From Terriglobia bacterium (GTDB lineage: Bacteria; Acidobacteriota; Terriglobia; JAIQFV01), in contig JAIQFY010000034.1 in NCBI GenBank assembly GCA_020072965.1, positions 1 to 54,412 on the forward strand: 54,412 bases of DNA. Reading direction: 5' to 3'. Below are positions 44,267-53,485 of the stretch, piece after piece. The notes under the pieces are model-generated. The model saw only the letters and a list, made by a program, of their open reading frames with translations, made no database searches and was not told where the DNA came from. Position numbers and translations under genes: made by a program. The number at the start of each line of letters is the position of its first letter. The first letter of the stretch is position 1.

Positions 44267-46630
44267 ATGAGCGATCTGATTCGTCTTCCAATCATCTCCA
44301 TCCGCGGAAAGAAAATCGTCGGGCGGATTGTGTTTGGATTTTTCCTGCTCGCCTCCATTGGCATCGGGGCGATCCTGGGGCTGTTGTTTGTTTATATGAG
44401 CGACTTGCCCCAGGTCAGCGAGTTAGAGAACTACCGCCCGGATGTCATCTCCGAAGTGTATGCCGACGACGGGCAGATCATCGGCTCGTTTGCCATCGAG
44501 CGTCGGGTCATTGTCGATTACCGGCGCATCCCCCAGGTCTTGCAGGACGCCATCATCTCGGTGGAAGACCAGAACTTTGAAAAACACATCGGCGTGGATT
44601 TCCGGCGGATCATCAGCGCGGCCTGGACCGATCTGATTACGTGGAAAAAGAAAGAAGGCGCCTCCACGCTGACGCAGCAGCTCACCCGGAATCTATTCCT
44701 GACTCCCGACAAGAGCTTTAAGAGAAAATTCCAGGAGATTCTGTTATCGATTCAGATCGAGCGGCGATACACGAAGCAGCAGATCATGACTTTGTACGTC
44801 AACCAGGTGTATATCGGCAACGGGCTTTACGGTTTTGCTGCGGGAGCTGATTACTTCTTCAACAAGCCGATTGAGAAATTGACCCTGGATGAAGCGGCGT
44901 TGCTGGCCGGCCTCCCACAGCGCCCCTCCGCCACCTCGCCGATTGCGAATCCAAAGGCTTGTCTGACACGACGCAATCATGTCCTGGACCGCATGGTGGC
45001 GGAGAACAGGATTTCGCGCGATCAGGCTGAGGCGGCCAAGCAGCTGCCGGTCGTTCTTCACCTCCACCAGCCCTACAATGCGCTGGCTCCAAACTTCATT
45101 GAGGACATTCGCCAATATCTCGAAGGCAGGTACGGAGCTGAAACCGTGCATGAGAAGGGGTTGAAGGTGTATACCACGTTAAACGTTGCGATGCAGCGGG
45201 CCGCCGAAGAGGCGCTGCGCCAGGGGCTTCGCGACTACGATAAACGACACGGCTGGCGTGGCGCTCTGATGAATATTCTCAAGGAGCATCTGGGGACCCT
45301 GGAGACTTATCAGCACGATGACTGGAAGCAACCGATCGTGGCCGGCGCGATCCTCCCCGGCCTGGTGATGGACATCGTCGCGCGCCAGGTCGTGGTCAGG
45401 ATGGGATCTTACGTCGCGCACCTCACCGCTCCGGACTTTGCCTGGACGCATGCGGCCGCTCCCGCGGAGATTTTTCATCCCGGCGACATCTCGCTTTTTA
45501 AAGTCGCCAGTGTCGATGAGAAGACCAAAACCGTGAAGCTGTCACTGGAGCAGGTGCCGAAGGTCCAGGCGGCGTTGCTGGCCCTGGAACCGCAGACCGG
45601 AGAGGTCAAGGCGATGGTGGGGGGTTACGATTTCGAAACAAGCAAGTTTAACCATGCGACCCAGGCGGCGCGACAGGTGGGCTCTTCGTTCAAGCCTTAC
45701 GTTTACTCTACGGCCCTGCTGGAGGGGATGAAGCCCGACGATACCGTCCTTGATGCCCCCGTCAGCTTTCCTTCGGGCGGTGGACTCTATTCGCCGCACA
45801 ACTACGATGGGAAATTCGAAGGGGTGATTACGCTCCGCAAGGCGCTCGCCGAATCCCGCAACGTCCCCGCGGTCCGAGTGGCCGCCAAGGTGGGCATCAA
45901 GAACGTGATTGAGACCGCAAAGAAGTTCGGGATTACATCCAAAATGGAGCCCTACCTGCCCACCGCCCTGGGGGCCGCCGACATCACATTATGGGAGCAG
46001 GTGTCGGCCTTCAGCACCTTTCCCAATGACGGGGTACGCGTGCAACCTCACGAGATGCGGCGCGTGGTGAGTTACTCCGGGGAAGTGCTCGAGGAGGATT
46101 TTCCTGCGGTCAACGAAGTGATTCCAAGTGAGGTGGCCCGAGCCATGGTCACCATGATGCGCGGGGTCGTGGAGTTTGGGACTTCCACGCGCGCCAAGAT
46201 TTTGAAAAGGCCCCTGGCCGGCAAGACTGGCACAACGAATGATTTTACCGATGCATGGTTCATTGGCTACACGCCTTCGCTGGTCTGTGGCGTCTGGGTG
46301 GGTTACGACGAAAAGAAAACTATAGGGGACAAGGAGACCGGTGGAAAGGCGGCTCTGCCGATTTTCATCCAGTTCATGCAGGCGGTCTATAACAACAAGC
46401 CTCCCGAAGAGTTCTTCCCTGAGGAAACCCCGGTCCTGAAGGCGAGCGCAAGCGCTCCCGCCAAGGTCGAAACAACGGGGACAGCGTCCCGGAACGGGGT
46501 AGACCTTGAAGCGCCGGAAACGAAGTCTCCCGGGCCGCCTCCCGGAAAGATGAACCCGAAGAAGATTCCTTCTCCCCCCGCGCCGCCGGGGGTCAACAAG
46601 GCGCCAGTCAAGAAGGGGACCGCTCAATGA
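44267..46630 (+). CDS. Penicillin-binding protein 1A, bifunctional
   Basis: A 787-aa peptidoglycan synthase: an N-terminal helix (about 20-44), a GT51 glycosyltransferase domain with catalytic Glu100 in VEDQNFEKHIGVDFR and ASTLTQQLTRNLFLT, then the transpeptidase domain with active Ser473 and Lys476 (SSFK), SRN in AESRNVPAVRV and KTGTTND. A proline-rich C-terminal tail of about 75 residues follows. It builds and crosslinks the wall from the periplasmic side. ATG 44267 is preceded by a GGGACAAGGGG stretch. Confidence 0.95.
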   Translation: MSDLIRLPIISIRGKKIVGRIVFGFFLLASIGIGAILGLLFVYMSDLPQVSELENYRPDVISEVYADDGQIIGSFAIERRVIVDYRRIPQVLQDAIISVEDQNFEKHIGVDFRRIISAAWTDLITWKKKEGASTLTQQLTRNLFLTPDKSFKRKFQEILLSIQIERRYTKQQIMTLYVNQVYIGNGLYGFAAGADYFFNKPIEKLTLDEAALLAGLPQRPSATSPIANPKACLTRRNHVLDRMVAENRISRDQAEAAKQLPVVLHLHQPYNALAPNFIEDIRQYLEGRYGAETVHEKGLKVYTTLNVAMQRAAEEALRQGLRDYDKRHGWRGALMNILKEHLGTLETYQHDDWKQPIVAGAILPGLVMDIVARQVVVRMGSYVAHLTAPDFAWTHAAAPAEIFHPGDISLFKVASVDEKTKTVKLSLEQVPKVQAALLALEPQTGEVKAMVGGYDFETSKFNHATQAARQVGSSFKPYVYSTALLEGMKPDDTVLDAPVSFPSGGGLYSPHNYDGKFEGVITLRKALAESRNVPAVRVAAKVGIKNVIETAKKFGITSKMEPYLPTALGAADITLWEQVSAFSTFPNDGVRVQPHEMRRVVSYSGEVLEEDFPAVNEVIPSEVARAMVTMMRGVVEFGTSTRAKILKRPLAGKTGTTNDFTDAWFIGYTPSLVCGVWVGYDEKKTIGDKETGGKAALPIFIQFMQAVYNNKPPEEFFPEETPVLKASASAPAKVETTGTASRNGVDLEAPETKSPGPPPGKMNPKKIPSPPAPPGVNKAPVKKGTAQ

Positions 46631-46732
46631 GGTGTGCAGGGGGCCTTGAAGGCTGATCGGGATCTGCTGGGGAGTTCTGCGGCGCTCCAGGCTTCTCGAG
46701 TCCAGGAGTGGAGAGGGAAGGTCGAAGATAAG

Positions 46733-47497
46733 GTGGCCGACCGGATCGCAGTTTGGATTGCTGGCGTCGCGATTCTGGCGTCCAGCCTTCAGGTATCCCA
46801 ATGTGTCTCTGACCCTCATCAACCCATGAAGAGTCTGGTTACTCAATCGGATGTCGATGCGGCGGCGGCCTCCCGCGAGCAGATGGTAAAGAACCAGCTG
46901 GAGTACCGCGGCGTTCGTGACCCTCGCGTTCTCAAGGCGATGCGGAAGGTGCCCCGCGATAAGTTTGTTCCCCCGGAATATCGGGATCGCGCCTACGACG
47001 ATGGGGCATTGCCCATCGGTTATGATCAGACCATTTCCCAGCCGTACATTGTGGCCTTCATGACGGAAGCCCTTCAACTCTCGGGGAAAGAGCGGGTGCT
47101 GGAGATAGGAACGGGGTCAGGGTATCAGGCCGCGGTCCTGGCTGAACTCGTGCCCGAGGTTTATTCTGTCGAACTGATCGAGCCGCTGGCCCGGAGGGCG
47201 GAAAAGACTCTGTCGGAATTGGGGTACACGAATTTCAAAATCAAGGTAGGGAACGGTTATGAAGGATGGTCGGCCCATGCTCCCTACGACGCGATCATGG
47301 TAACGGCCGCTCCTGCTGATATCCCACCCGTGCTCATTGACCAGCTTGGAATGAATGGTCGGATGATTCTTCCGGTGGGGACGGGCACCCAGGACCTGAT
47401 CCTCGTCAAGAAAACTCCGGGGGGGATTGTGAAAAAGGATCTTCTCCCCGTCCGCTTTGTTCCCATGCTCAACCAGGATCGTCACAAAGACGACTGA
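46733..47497 (+). CDS. pcm: Protein-L-isoaspartate O-methyltransferase, exported form
   Basis: Repairs isoaspartyl residues in aged proteins using S-adenosylmethionine. The catalytic core is clear: MVKNQLEYRGVRDPRVLKAMRKVPRDKFVPPEYRDRAYDD, YDQTISQPYIVAFMTEAL and VLEIGTGSGYQAAVLAEL. A GTG at 46733 gives 254 aa with an N-terminal helix (RIAVWIAGVAILASSLQVSQC) that looks like a signal peptide or lipoprotein signal, although its cysteine is preceded by Gln, not a small residue. The frame is open to 46634. Cytoplasmic Pcm lacks such a segment, so export is likely but unproven. It lies between penicillin-binding protein and HtrA. Confidence 0.85.
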   Translation: MADRIAVWIAGVAILASSLQVSQCVSDPHQPMKSLVTQSDVDAAAASREQMVKNQLEYRGVRDPRVLKAMRKVPRDKFVPPEYRDRAYDDGALPIGYDQTISQPYIVAFMTEALQLSGKERVLEIGTGSGYQAAVLAELVPEVYSVELIEPLARRAEKTLSELGYTNFKIKVGNGYEGWSAHAPYDAIMVTAAPADIPPVLIDQLGMNGRMILPVGTGTQDLILVKKTPGGIVKKDLLPVRFVPMLNQDRHKDD

Positions 47498-47667
47498 TCG
47501 GGAGTCTTCTCCTGCTTTCCCGGGTGCGCTGGGTTCGCTATGATGGTCCTCCTCCCGAGGTCACTCCCCTGGTTGGTGCCGTTTTCTGGGAATAGTCCGG
47601 AAGGGGCGGTGCATGCGAGATCCTCTCGAGCCGGTCGAATCATGGAAACGGAGATAGATAGATCGCT

Positions 47668-48876
47668 ATGAATGAGATCAGAAGAATGAAATCGTTCCTG
47701 GGTGATACCACGGGACGCCTCCATTTGTCAGCCGGTACCCGGATCTTCGCGCTGTTGTTTCTGACCCTGGCGGCCTACGTGTTATGGAAGATGCCCCGTC
47801 CGAGTGGATCGGACACCATGGTGCCCAGGGACCTGGCCCAGCAGTTGAAGGTCAAGGACGTCTCGGCGTCCCCCCAGGAAAACATCAGCGGGGATGAACA
47901 GATCAACATCCAGATTTACCGCACCGTCAATCCCAGCGTCGTCAATATCACGACTGAGACCGTAGAATACGATTTCTTCTTTATGCCGGTGCCGGCCCAG
48001 GGAACGGGTTCCGGTTTTGTGATCGATGGGCAGGGGCATATTCTGACCAACTTCCACGTGGTGGAAGGGGCACGTCGCCTCGAGGTGACCCTCTATGACA
48101 AGTCAAAATATTCGGGGCGGTTTATCGGGGGCGACAAGTCGAACGATCTGGCCGTCATTCGGATCACCGCGCCCCCGGCAAAACTGCATCCCGTGAAACT
48201 CGGGGATTCGTCCGGCTTGCTGGTCGGTCAAAAGGCCCTGGCGATCGGCAACCCCTTCGGTTTGGCCGGAACGTTGACTACGGGAGTCATCAGCTCCCTG
48301 GGGCGCTCGATCAGGGCCGAAAATGGCCGTGTGATTGAAAATGTCATTCAAACGGACGCATCGATTAATCCCGGCAACTCGGGTGGCCCGCTGCTCAATT
48401 CCCGCGGCGAGGTCGTCGGCATCAACTCCCAGATTTATTCCCCCAGCGGCGGCAGCGTCGGCGTCGGCTTTGCCATTCCGATCAACAGCGCCAAGGGGAT
48501 CTTGACGGATTTGATTACGATCGGACGGGTGAAACGGGCCTTCTTTGGGGTGAGGGGGTATGCAGTCGATCCGGAATTGGCCGATGCCTTGCGTTTGCCC
48601 GTCGACCATGGCGTGCTGGTCGCACGAGTGGCGCGGGGCGGGAGCGCCGAACGGGGCGGCCTTCACGGGGGAGATGAATGGTTCATTGTCGGCAACCAGC
48701 GGATGATTCTAGGCGGCGATCTGATTGTTTCCGTGGACGGACGCGAGTTTGAGTCGGACGAAGAGATTAACCGCTACATCGAGTCCAAGCAGCCCGGTGG
48801 CACCGTCAAGGTAGAATTGTACCGGGGACGGCGGAAGATGACAGTAGATGTGCCCCTGATCGAGCGACTCGACTAG
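47668..48876 (+). CDS. HtrA/Deg-type serine protease with PDZ domain
   Basis: A 402-aa periplasmic protease. An N-terminal helix (about 25-42) anchors or exports it. The trypsin-like triad is His130 (ILTNFHVVEGA), Asp160 (KSNDLAVIRI) and Ser238 (NPGNSGGPLLNSRGEVVG). One PDZ domain follows (about 290-390: VARVARGGSAERGGLHGGD, GDLIVSVDGREFES). These enzymes cut and refold misfolded envelope proteins, matching the repair methyltransferase just upstream. Confidence 0.94.
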   Translation: MNEIRRMKSFLGDTTGRLHLSAGTRIFALLFLTLAAYVLWKMPRPSGSDTMVPRDLAQQLKVKDVSASPQENISGDEQINIQIYRTVNPSVVNITTETVEYDFFFMPVPAQGTGSGFVIDGQGHILTNFHVVEGARRLEVTLYDKSKYSGRFIGGDKSNDLAVIRITAPPAKLHPVKLGDSSGLLVGQKALAIGNPFGLAGTLTTGVISSLGRSIRAENGRVIENVIQTDASINPGNSGGPLLNSRGEVVGINSQIYSPSGGSVGVGFAIPINSAKGILTDLITIGRVKRAFFGVRGYAVDPELADALRLPVDHGVLVARVARGGSAERGGLHGGDEWFIVGNQRMILGGDLIVSVDGREFESDEEINRYIESKQPGGTVKVELYRGRRKMTVDVPLIERLD

Positions 48877-48955
48877 GCGGATGTCCCGCGCCCTGTCATT
48901 CCCACGGGGGCCGATGGCGCTGTTGTGAGGGGATAGAACCCGTGCTAGCGTCCCC

Positions 48956-49726
48956 TCACTCCTTTAATGCATCCTCGATCCCAGCCAGCCTCTCGCGGGC
49001 ACTTGCGGCTTCGGAGCTACCAGGGAATTTCCTGATGATCTCCAGGTATGCCTCTCCGGAGTATACAAACCGGTCCCTCTCCTTGTGGTAGATGATTCGG
49101 ACCCCGTTCGAGGCCCAGCGGTCCAGGCCACGGTAATTTGCGAATAAGTCCTCTTCATCCACGCCTTCCGGCAGGGACCGTTCCTCGCGCGCCAGTTTCC
49201 GATTGGCCTCCACAGTCAGTTGTCCTGCCTCTTCTTCGGCGAGCTGGCCGAGACGCAGCAGCGCGGTCGCGCGCAGTGGCGTTCGATCAAAGTGTGTCGT
49301 CAGGATTTTCAGTGCTACCATCGCCTTCTCACGAGGCTGTGAAGCAGCGTAACGAAAAAGTCTTTCGTCATCGCCCGGGAGGCCTGGCGCCACTACCGCC
49401 GCGGCCGGGATCCATCCGGAAAGCTTCCGGCTGATGACCACCCGGCGATACTTTACATTTTTTGAGGGGAGACCGCCCACGGCCAGGAAAACACGATGGC
49501 CGGCGCGCAGCCGGCGTAGAAAGAGAGCCTTGACGTCCGGCCGCGAGCGAACGACGGAAAACCGATCGTCAAACACATACGCGTGGAGAGACTTCGCTCC
49601 ATTCTTCTTCGGGGTTTTTGTGGGGACTGCGGCGGCAAAGAGTGCTGTTGTGAGAATGAGAGAAATAATAAGAAACCGCAATATCCTGTAAACTGCAAGG
49701 CGGGTGACGGAGGTTCTTCTGGACAT
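48956..49726 (-). CDS. Secreted protein with SH3-like and TPR-like segments, unknown function
   Basis: A 256-aa protein from ATG 49726, with a TTCTTTC-free upstream and an AGGTGG binding site. The N-terminus contains a hydrophobic stretch (LRFLIISLILTTALFAAAV) that looks like a signal peptide. After it comes a basic, beta-rich region (VVRSRPDVKALFLRRLRAGHRVFLAVGG...KYRRVVISRKLSGWIPAAAVV) like a bacterial SH3 domain. Then a helical C-terminal part (ALKILTTHFDRTPLRATALLRLGQLAEE and AYLEIIRKFPGSSEAASARERLA) resembles TPR or BamD-like repeats. I cannot name the family. Confidence 0.75.
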   Translation of the reverse strand: MSRRTSVTRLAVYRILRFLIISLILTTALFAAAVPTKTPKKNGAKSLHAYVFDDRFSVVRSRPDVKALFLRRLRAGHRVFLAVGGLPSKNVKYRRVVISRKLSGWIPAAAVVAPGLPGDDERLFRYAASQPREKAMVALKILTTHFDRTPLRATALLRLGQLAEEEAGQLTVEANRKLAREERSLPEGVDEEDLFANYRGLDRWASNGVRIIYHKERDRFVYSGEAYLEIIRKFPGSSEAASARERLAGIEDALKE

Positions 49727-49947
49727 GATTGTTGACCACCTGGTCATTAGGATTTGGGGGGAGTGATATCGACCCAAATTAGTTCTTAGACCGGGAGAAA
49801 GTCAAGGATAAAGAACGCGGCCCATCGCCTGCCCGTCGTTCACTTGACCCGAGGGATTTGGGGTTCTATGATTCAGAGAAGCGACCATCACCATGGAGTG
49901 GCGATCCATATTCTGGGGTCGCCTTCTTCGTTGGAAGGGAAGACAGA

Positions 49948-51264
49948 TTGGTTACGCTCGAAGTCAGCCTGTTAGTCATCCTATTCGCGCTGGCAGTGTT
50001 TGCGGCGTGTTCCGAGACGGCGCTGTTTGCCGTCAACCGCTATTACATCAAAGGTCTGGCTGCAAAGGGCAATTACCGGGCGAAGCTGGTGCTGGCGGTC
50101 ATCCGGCGTCCCGAGCGGATTCTGGCCACGATCCTGTTCATGAGCACGCTTGCCAACGTCGCGATGGCGGCAGTGACGTCCACCCTGGTGGCGGACCTGA
50201 TTCTCGATCCGCATCGAGACCTCGTGCTGGCATCCGCGACCATCCTGCTGACGATCGGGCTTCTGATCTTTGCGGAAATCACGCCCAAGACGATCGCAGC
50301 GCGTCATGCCGATCGGCTGGCACTCGCGCTGATTCAACCTCTTCGGGTGATGATGGCTCTGGCCCGCCCGGTCGTGGTGGTGGGAAGCGGTGTAGCCAAT
50401 TTGTTTGTCCGTCACATGGAGACCGGTGAGCGGGGAGCGCCTAACTTTTCCGAAGTGGCCCTCCACTCGATCATTGATGAGTCCGGCGTCGATTCAGCCT
50501 CGGCAGATCGGCAGAAAATGCTCCGCGGTGTTTTGTCGCTCTCCGATTTGGCGGTGAAGTCGGTGACCATCCCGCGCCCCGAAGTCACAGCCATCTCCAT
50601 TGATGCCTCGGCCGAAGAAGTCTTCCAAACGATCCGAACCTCCGGATACAGCCGCATCCCTGTCTACCGCAAGAATCTCGATAACATCGTCGGCATCCTA
50701 CACGCCAAAGACGTTCTGCCCCGGATCTTTGAACGCATCCAGGGCATGAATCGCTCCCGGGAACCCATGGAGCTTGTCCATGTGATGCGCAAGCCGCTTT
50801 TTGTCCCGGACACGGCCAAGGTCGATGTCACCCTGAAATACATGCAGAGGAATCATATTCACCTCGCGGTCGTGATTGACGAACATGGCGGGATGGAAGG
50901 CATCGTGACGCTGGAAGATCTGTTGGAACAAATTGTCGGGGAGATCCAGGATGAACACGATTTCGAAATGGATGCCATCCGCCATCTGCCCGACGAGTCG
51001 ATGTTGGTGGATGCTGATATTTCAATCCGGGAAATGAACAAACGGCTGAAGCTTCGGCTTCCCGAATCAAGCCACTACTCGACACTCGCCGGATTCCTCC
51101 AGGCTCAATCGGGGAGGATCCTCACCAAGGGGGAAGAGGTGGTGTTTGAACGATGGAAATTTCGAGTGGCTGAAACCGAAGGACGGCGACTGGTCAAGGT
51201 GCGCATGGAGCGCTATCTTGCTGAGCCAGAGCAGGTTACTGTACCATCTCCCCGCCCCCGCTGA
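49948..51264 (+). CDS. CNNM/CorC-type membrane protein with DUF21, CBS pair and CorC domain
   Basis: A 438-aa protein read from TTG 49948 (GGAAGGGA seven bases before). The DUF21 membrane domain has about four helices with SETALFAVNRYYIKGLAAKG and ILFAEITPKTIAARH. The CBS pair follows (SLSDLAVKSVTIPRPEVTAI and HVMRKPLFVPDTAKVDVTLKYMQRNHIHLAVVIDEHGGMEGIVTLEDLLEQIVGEI), and the CorC/HlyC-type domain is at the end. Family members handle magnesium or cobalt or take part in membrane stability. An upstream TTG at 49858 opens a longer frame with no binding site. Confidence 0.9.
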   Translation: MVTLEVSLLVILFALAVFAACSETALFAVNRYYIKGLAAKGNYRAKLVLAVIRRPERILATILFMSTLANVAMAAVTSTLVADLILDPHRDLVLASATILLTIGLLIFAEITPKTIAARHADRLALALIQPLRVMMALARPVVVVGSGVANLFVRHMETGERGAPNFSEVALHSIIDESGVDSASADRQKMLRGVLSLSDLAVKSVTIPRPEVTAISIDASAEEVFQTIRTSGYSRIPVYRKNLDNIVGILHAKDVLPRIFERIQGMNRSREPMELVHVMRKPLFVPDTAKVDVTLKYMQRNHIHLAVVIDEHGGMEGIVTLEDLLEQIVGEIQDEHDFEMDAIRHLPDESMLVDADISIREMNKRLKLRLPESSHYSTLAGFLQAQSGRILTKGEEVVFERWKFRVAETEGRRLVKVRMERYLAEPEQVTVPSPRPR

Positions 51265-51431
51265 ACCCGTTGTCCCCATTTTGAGGCCCCCTAGCCCGTC
51301 GTAAGAATTTTGTGACTATTTGTCGTCAGACTTGCGGGTGTCGAGGGGGCTGAAGGGAGGTCAGTTCCCACCGAAGACCGTTGGAGGTGTATCCCCGCTC
51401 ATAAAATTCCGGTTTCTTACAGGTAGATGAA

Positions 51432-52610
51432 GTGAACATTCACAACGTTGCTCTCTGTGTACAAATTGCGGGCGTCTCCATCTTGTTCCTCCTCTTCGTG
51501 TTTCTTTCGCTGTATGACAAGCGGCTCTATTTAAGATACTGGATGGTCGGCTGGTTTCTTTACGCCGCCGCACTCCTCACGCTCCTGCTTTCCTTTGTCC
51601 ATCAATTGTATTGGCCTGTTGCGCTGTATCAGCTTTTCGAGCTCGGTTCGCTGGCGATGCTCACTGTGGCGGCATGGAATTACTCCCGTAATTTTTGCCT
51701 CCGCAAGACCCATCTGTTGCTGGTAATCCCGATCGCCGCCTGGGCCGTCGTGAGCAGTTGGACGCTCAAAGAGTTTAATTCCGTTTATGTGATCCATCTG
51801 CTCTTAATGGCCCTGGCATTTGGCTACAATGCCTATCTTTTTTTCAGTTCTCGCTGGTTTCGTTTTAACGTGGGCGCCCGGATCCTTGCCTATGTCTGCT
51901 CCATCTTTGCTTTGCTGGACCTGCATTATTTCTTTGTCTTTGGATACGTCTTCCACCGGAACCTCAGCTCCATCGATTACCTTCAGTTTTCGAGCTTCTA
52001 TGATCTGCTCCTGCAGTATGTTCTGGCGATCGGGATGGTAGTCACGGCAATGCACGAAACGCAGCACCGGCTGGAGGCTACCAACGCACGGTTGCATGAG
52101 GCGCAGGATCGATTGCGCTACCTGGCGCAGACCGACCCGCTGACCGGGGTTTACAACCGGCACGCCTTCCGTGAAGTCTGTGAGCTGGATTTCAAGAGGA
52201 CTCGAACGTCAAAACTCCCCGACGCCCTGGGATTGCTCGATATCGACAATCTGAAAAAGATCAACGATCTCGCGGGACACTCCAGAGGCGACGAGGTCCT
52301 CAGGGTGGTGGCCCGCACCATCTCTTCCATGGTTCGTGGGGAGGATTGTCTGGTCCGATGGGGTGGCGATGAATTCCTTGTGCTGATGCGCGAAACCGAG
52401 CTTTCACAGGCGGAAAAGCGGTTGGAGCTGCTGAAGGAACATTTAAGTCATCAGTCCATCAGTTCCCGGGCGGGAAAGATATTCTTCGGCATCTGTTATG
52501 GTGTGGCTGAGCTCAGTTCTATTGAAGAGCTTGCGACAGCGATTGAAGAAGCCGATCGGCATCTTTACCGGCAAAAGCAATTCTCAAGAAAATCGCTCAT
52601 GGTCGTGTGA
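51432..52610 (+). CDS. Membrane-bound diguanylate cyclase (GGDEF)
   Basis: Produces the second messenger cyclic di-GMP. The 392-aa protein has an N-terminal sensor of about six or seven helices (residues 10-200) of no named family, a short coiled coil (ATNARLHEAQDRLRYLAQTDPLTGVYN), and a GGDEF domain with RWGGDEF at 309-315. RGED ends five residues before GGDEF, matching the RxxD inhibitory I-site. It starts at GTG 51432. No EAL domain or partner gene is nearby. Confidence 0.93.
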   Translation: MNIHNVALCVQIAGVSILFLLFVFLSLYDKRLYLRYWMVGWFLYAAALLTLLLSFVHQLYWPVALYQLFELGSLAMLTVAAWNYSRNFCLRKTHLLLVIPIAAWAVVSSWTLKEFNSVYVIHLLLMALAFGYNAYLFFSSRWFRFNVGARILAYVCSIFALLDLHYFFVFGYVFHRNLSSIDYLQFSSFYDLLLQYVLAIGMVVTAMHETQHRLEATNARLHEAQDRLRYLAQTDPLTGVYNRHAFREVCELDFKRTRTSKLPDALGLLDIDNLKKINDLAGHSRGDEVLRVVARTISSMVRGEDCLVRWGGDEFLVLMRETELSQAEKRLELLKEHLSHQSISSRAGKIFFGICYGVAELSSIEELATAIEEADRHLYRQKQFSRKSLMVV

Positions 52611-52689
52611 GCCAGCCCGGAATTCCGGGCTGGCGGCCTGCAACCCAGAATCGTGAAGTGATGTTGTAGGCCCGGTGCCCTCACCGGGC
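52611..52689 (+). repeat. Two hairpins after the diguanylate cyclase gene
   Basis: GCCAGCCCGG and CCGGGCTGGC form a perfect 10-bp stem with an AATT loop (52611-52634). GCCCGGTG and CACCGGGC form an 8-bp stem with a 4-nt loop (52670-52689). Neither is followed by a T-run, so they are more likely repeat-type hairpins or weak 3'-end structures than classical terminators. Confidence 0.6.
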
Positions 52690-52826
52690 GTTCTTGGATG
52701 AGCAACAGCCCATTTAGACCCGACCCCCCAGATAAACTCAGATAAACTAGGGACAGCCACGAATGGCACTAAGTTAAGGGGTTGACAATCTGAATTAGCC
52801 AAATCCCTGAAAGGGATTCATTCAAC

Positions 52827-53128
52827 AGCCCAGGGCATCGCCCCATAGGCGCTAACCTAAGACCGGAGTAATGAGCGGCCCATAATCCCTCCGGCGGAAG
52901 CCGGGGGAAAGTTCAGGTACAACCTACGGCAGCGATCCCATTTTCATTGTCTCCCCCCCATCCCGCGAAGCGGGATGGGGGGGTGTAGTTTGTTTTTGAA
53001 GCCTGAGTTTGTGGGCTGTACTTGAACTTTCCCCCAGCTTCCGCTGGGGGGATTCGACAGAACCGTCCCCCTCCCCCTTTAAAATCAATCCTCTTTAGGT
53101 TAACGCGTATGGGGCATCGCCTTGGGCT
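52827..53128. repeat. Long fold-back (inverted) repeat with central 14-bp hairpin
   Basis: Outer arms 52827-52861 and 53093-53128 are complementary with a few changes. Inner arms 52884-52920 and 53018-53054 differ by only 4 of 37 positions. At the middle, 52953-52966 and 52970-52983 form a 14-bp perfect stem with a GAA loop. The two ends thus fold toward one another along some 300 nt, like a MITE-type element. Confidence 0.8.
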
Positions 53129-53261
53129 TGAAATCCTCTAATCTTCCCGAATCCGCCGAGGTGGATTCCCCAAGACACAGCCTGTTGTCTGATCTCGCCG
53201 GGGTGGGGTCAGCACAAATCAGCGGGCTTCATAACCCCTGGGCCATCGGCCCACGCTGGGC

Positions 53262-53390
53262 GGGTGGCGCACACATGCGCTCTTGGCATGTGTGCGGCGT
53301 TTTCTGAAGGAGATCTCCTTATGAGGGTAGAGTGCAGTCCGACTCTCCACCGCACACATCCCGCCAAGGCGGGCGATGTGTGCGCCACCC
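53262..53390. repeat. Paired hairpins of the GGGTGGCGCACACAT family
   Basis: Hairpin 53262-53297 (GGGTGGCGCACACATGCGC... GCATGTGTGCGG) and its inverted counterpart 53350-53390 (CCGCACACATCC...ATGTGTGCGCCACCC) each fold on themselves and also pair with one another. A self-complementary AAGGAGATCTCCTT lies between (53307-53320). Related wording occurs at about 11885-11912 and 18255-18300. Confidence 0.8.
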
Positions 53391-53485
53391 AGTCCTCCCT
53401 GCAAGACTCGCTACGGCTGGGGGGCTAAGCCTTTCTCGACCGGGACTCTCACCCGGCAAGCTGACGCCAAGCTTCCTTGGCGCAC
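53390..53485 (-). ncRNA. Possible 5' fragment of a group II intron
   Basis: On the minus strand GTGCGCC (53485-53479) is the usual first stretch of bacterial group II introns. It is followed by a CGGGTGAGAGTCCCG stem (53455-53441), the common domain I motif, and CAGCCGTAGCGAGTC. No reverse-transcriptase ORF or domain V is visible; the domain breaks off at a GGGTGGCGC hairpin. The frame 53319-53621 across it is spurious. Identification rests on motif resemblance only. Confidence 0.4.
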
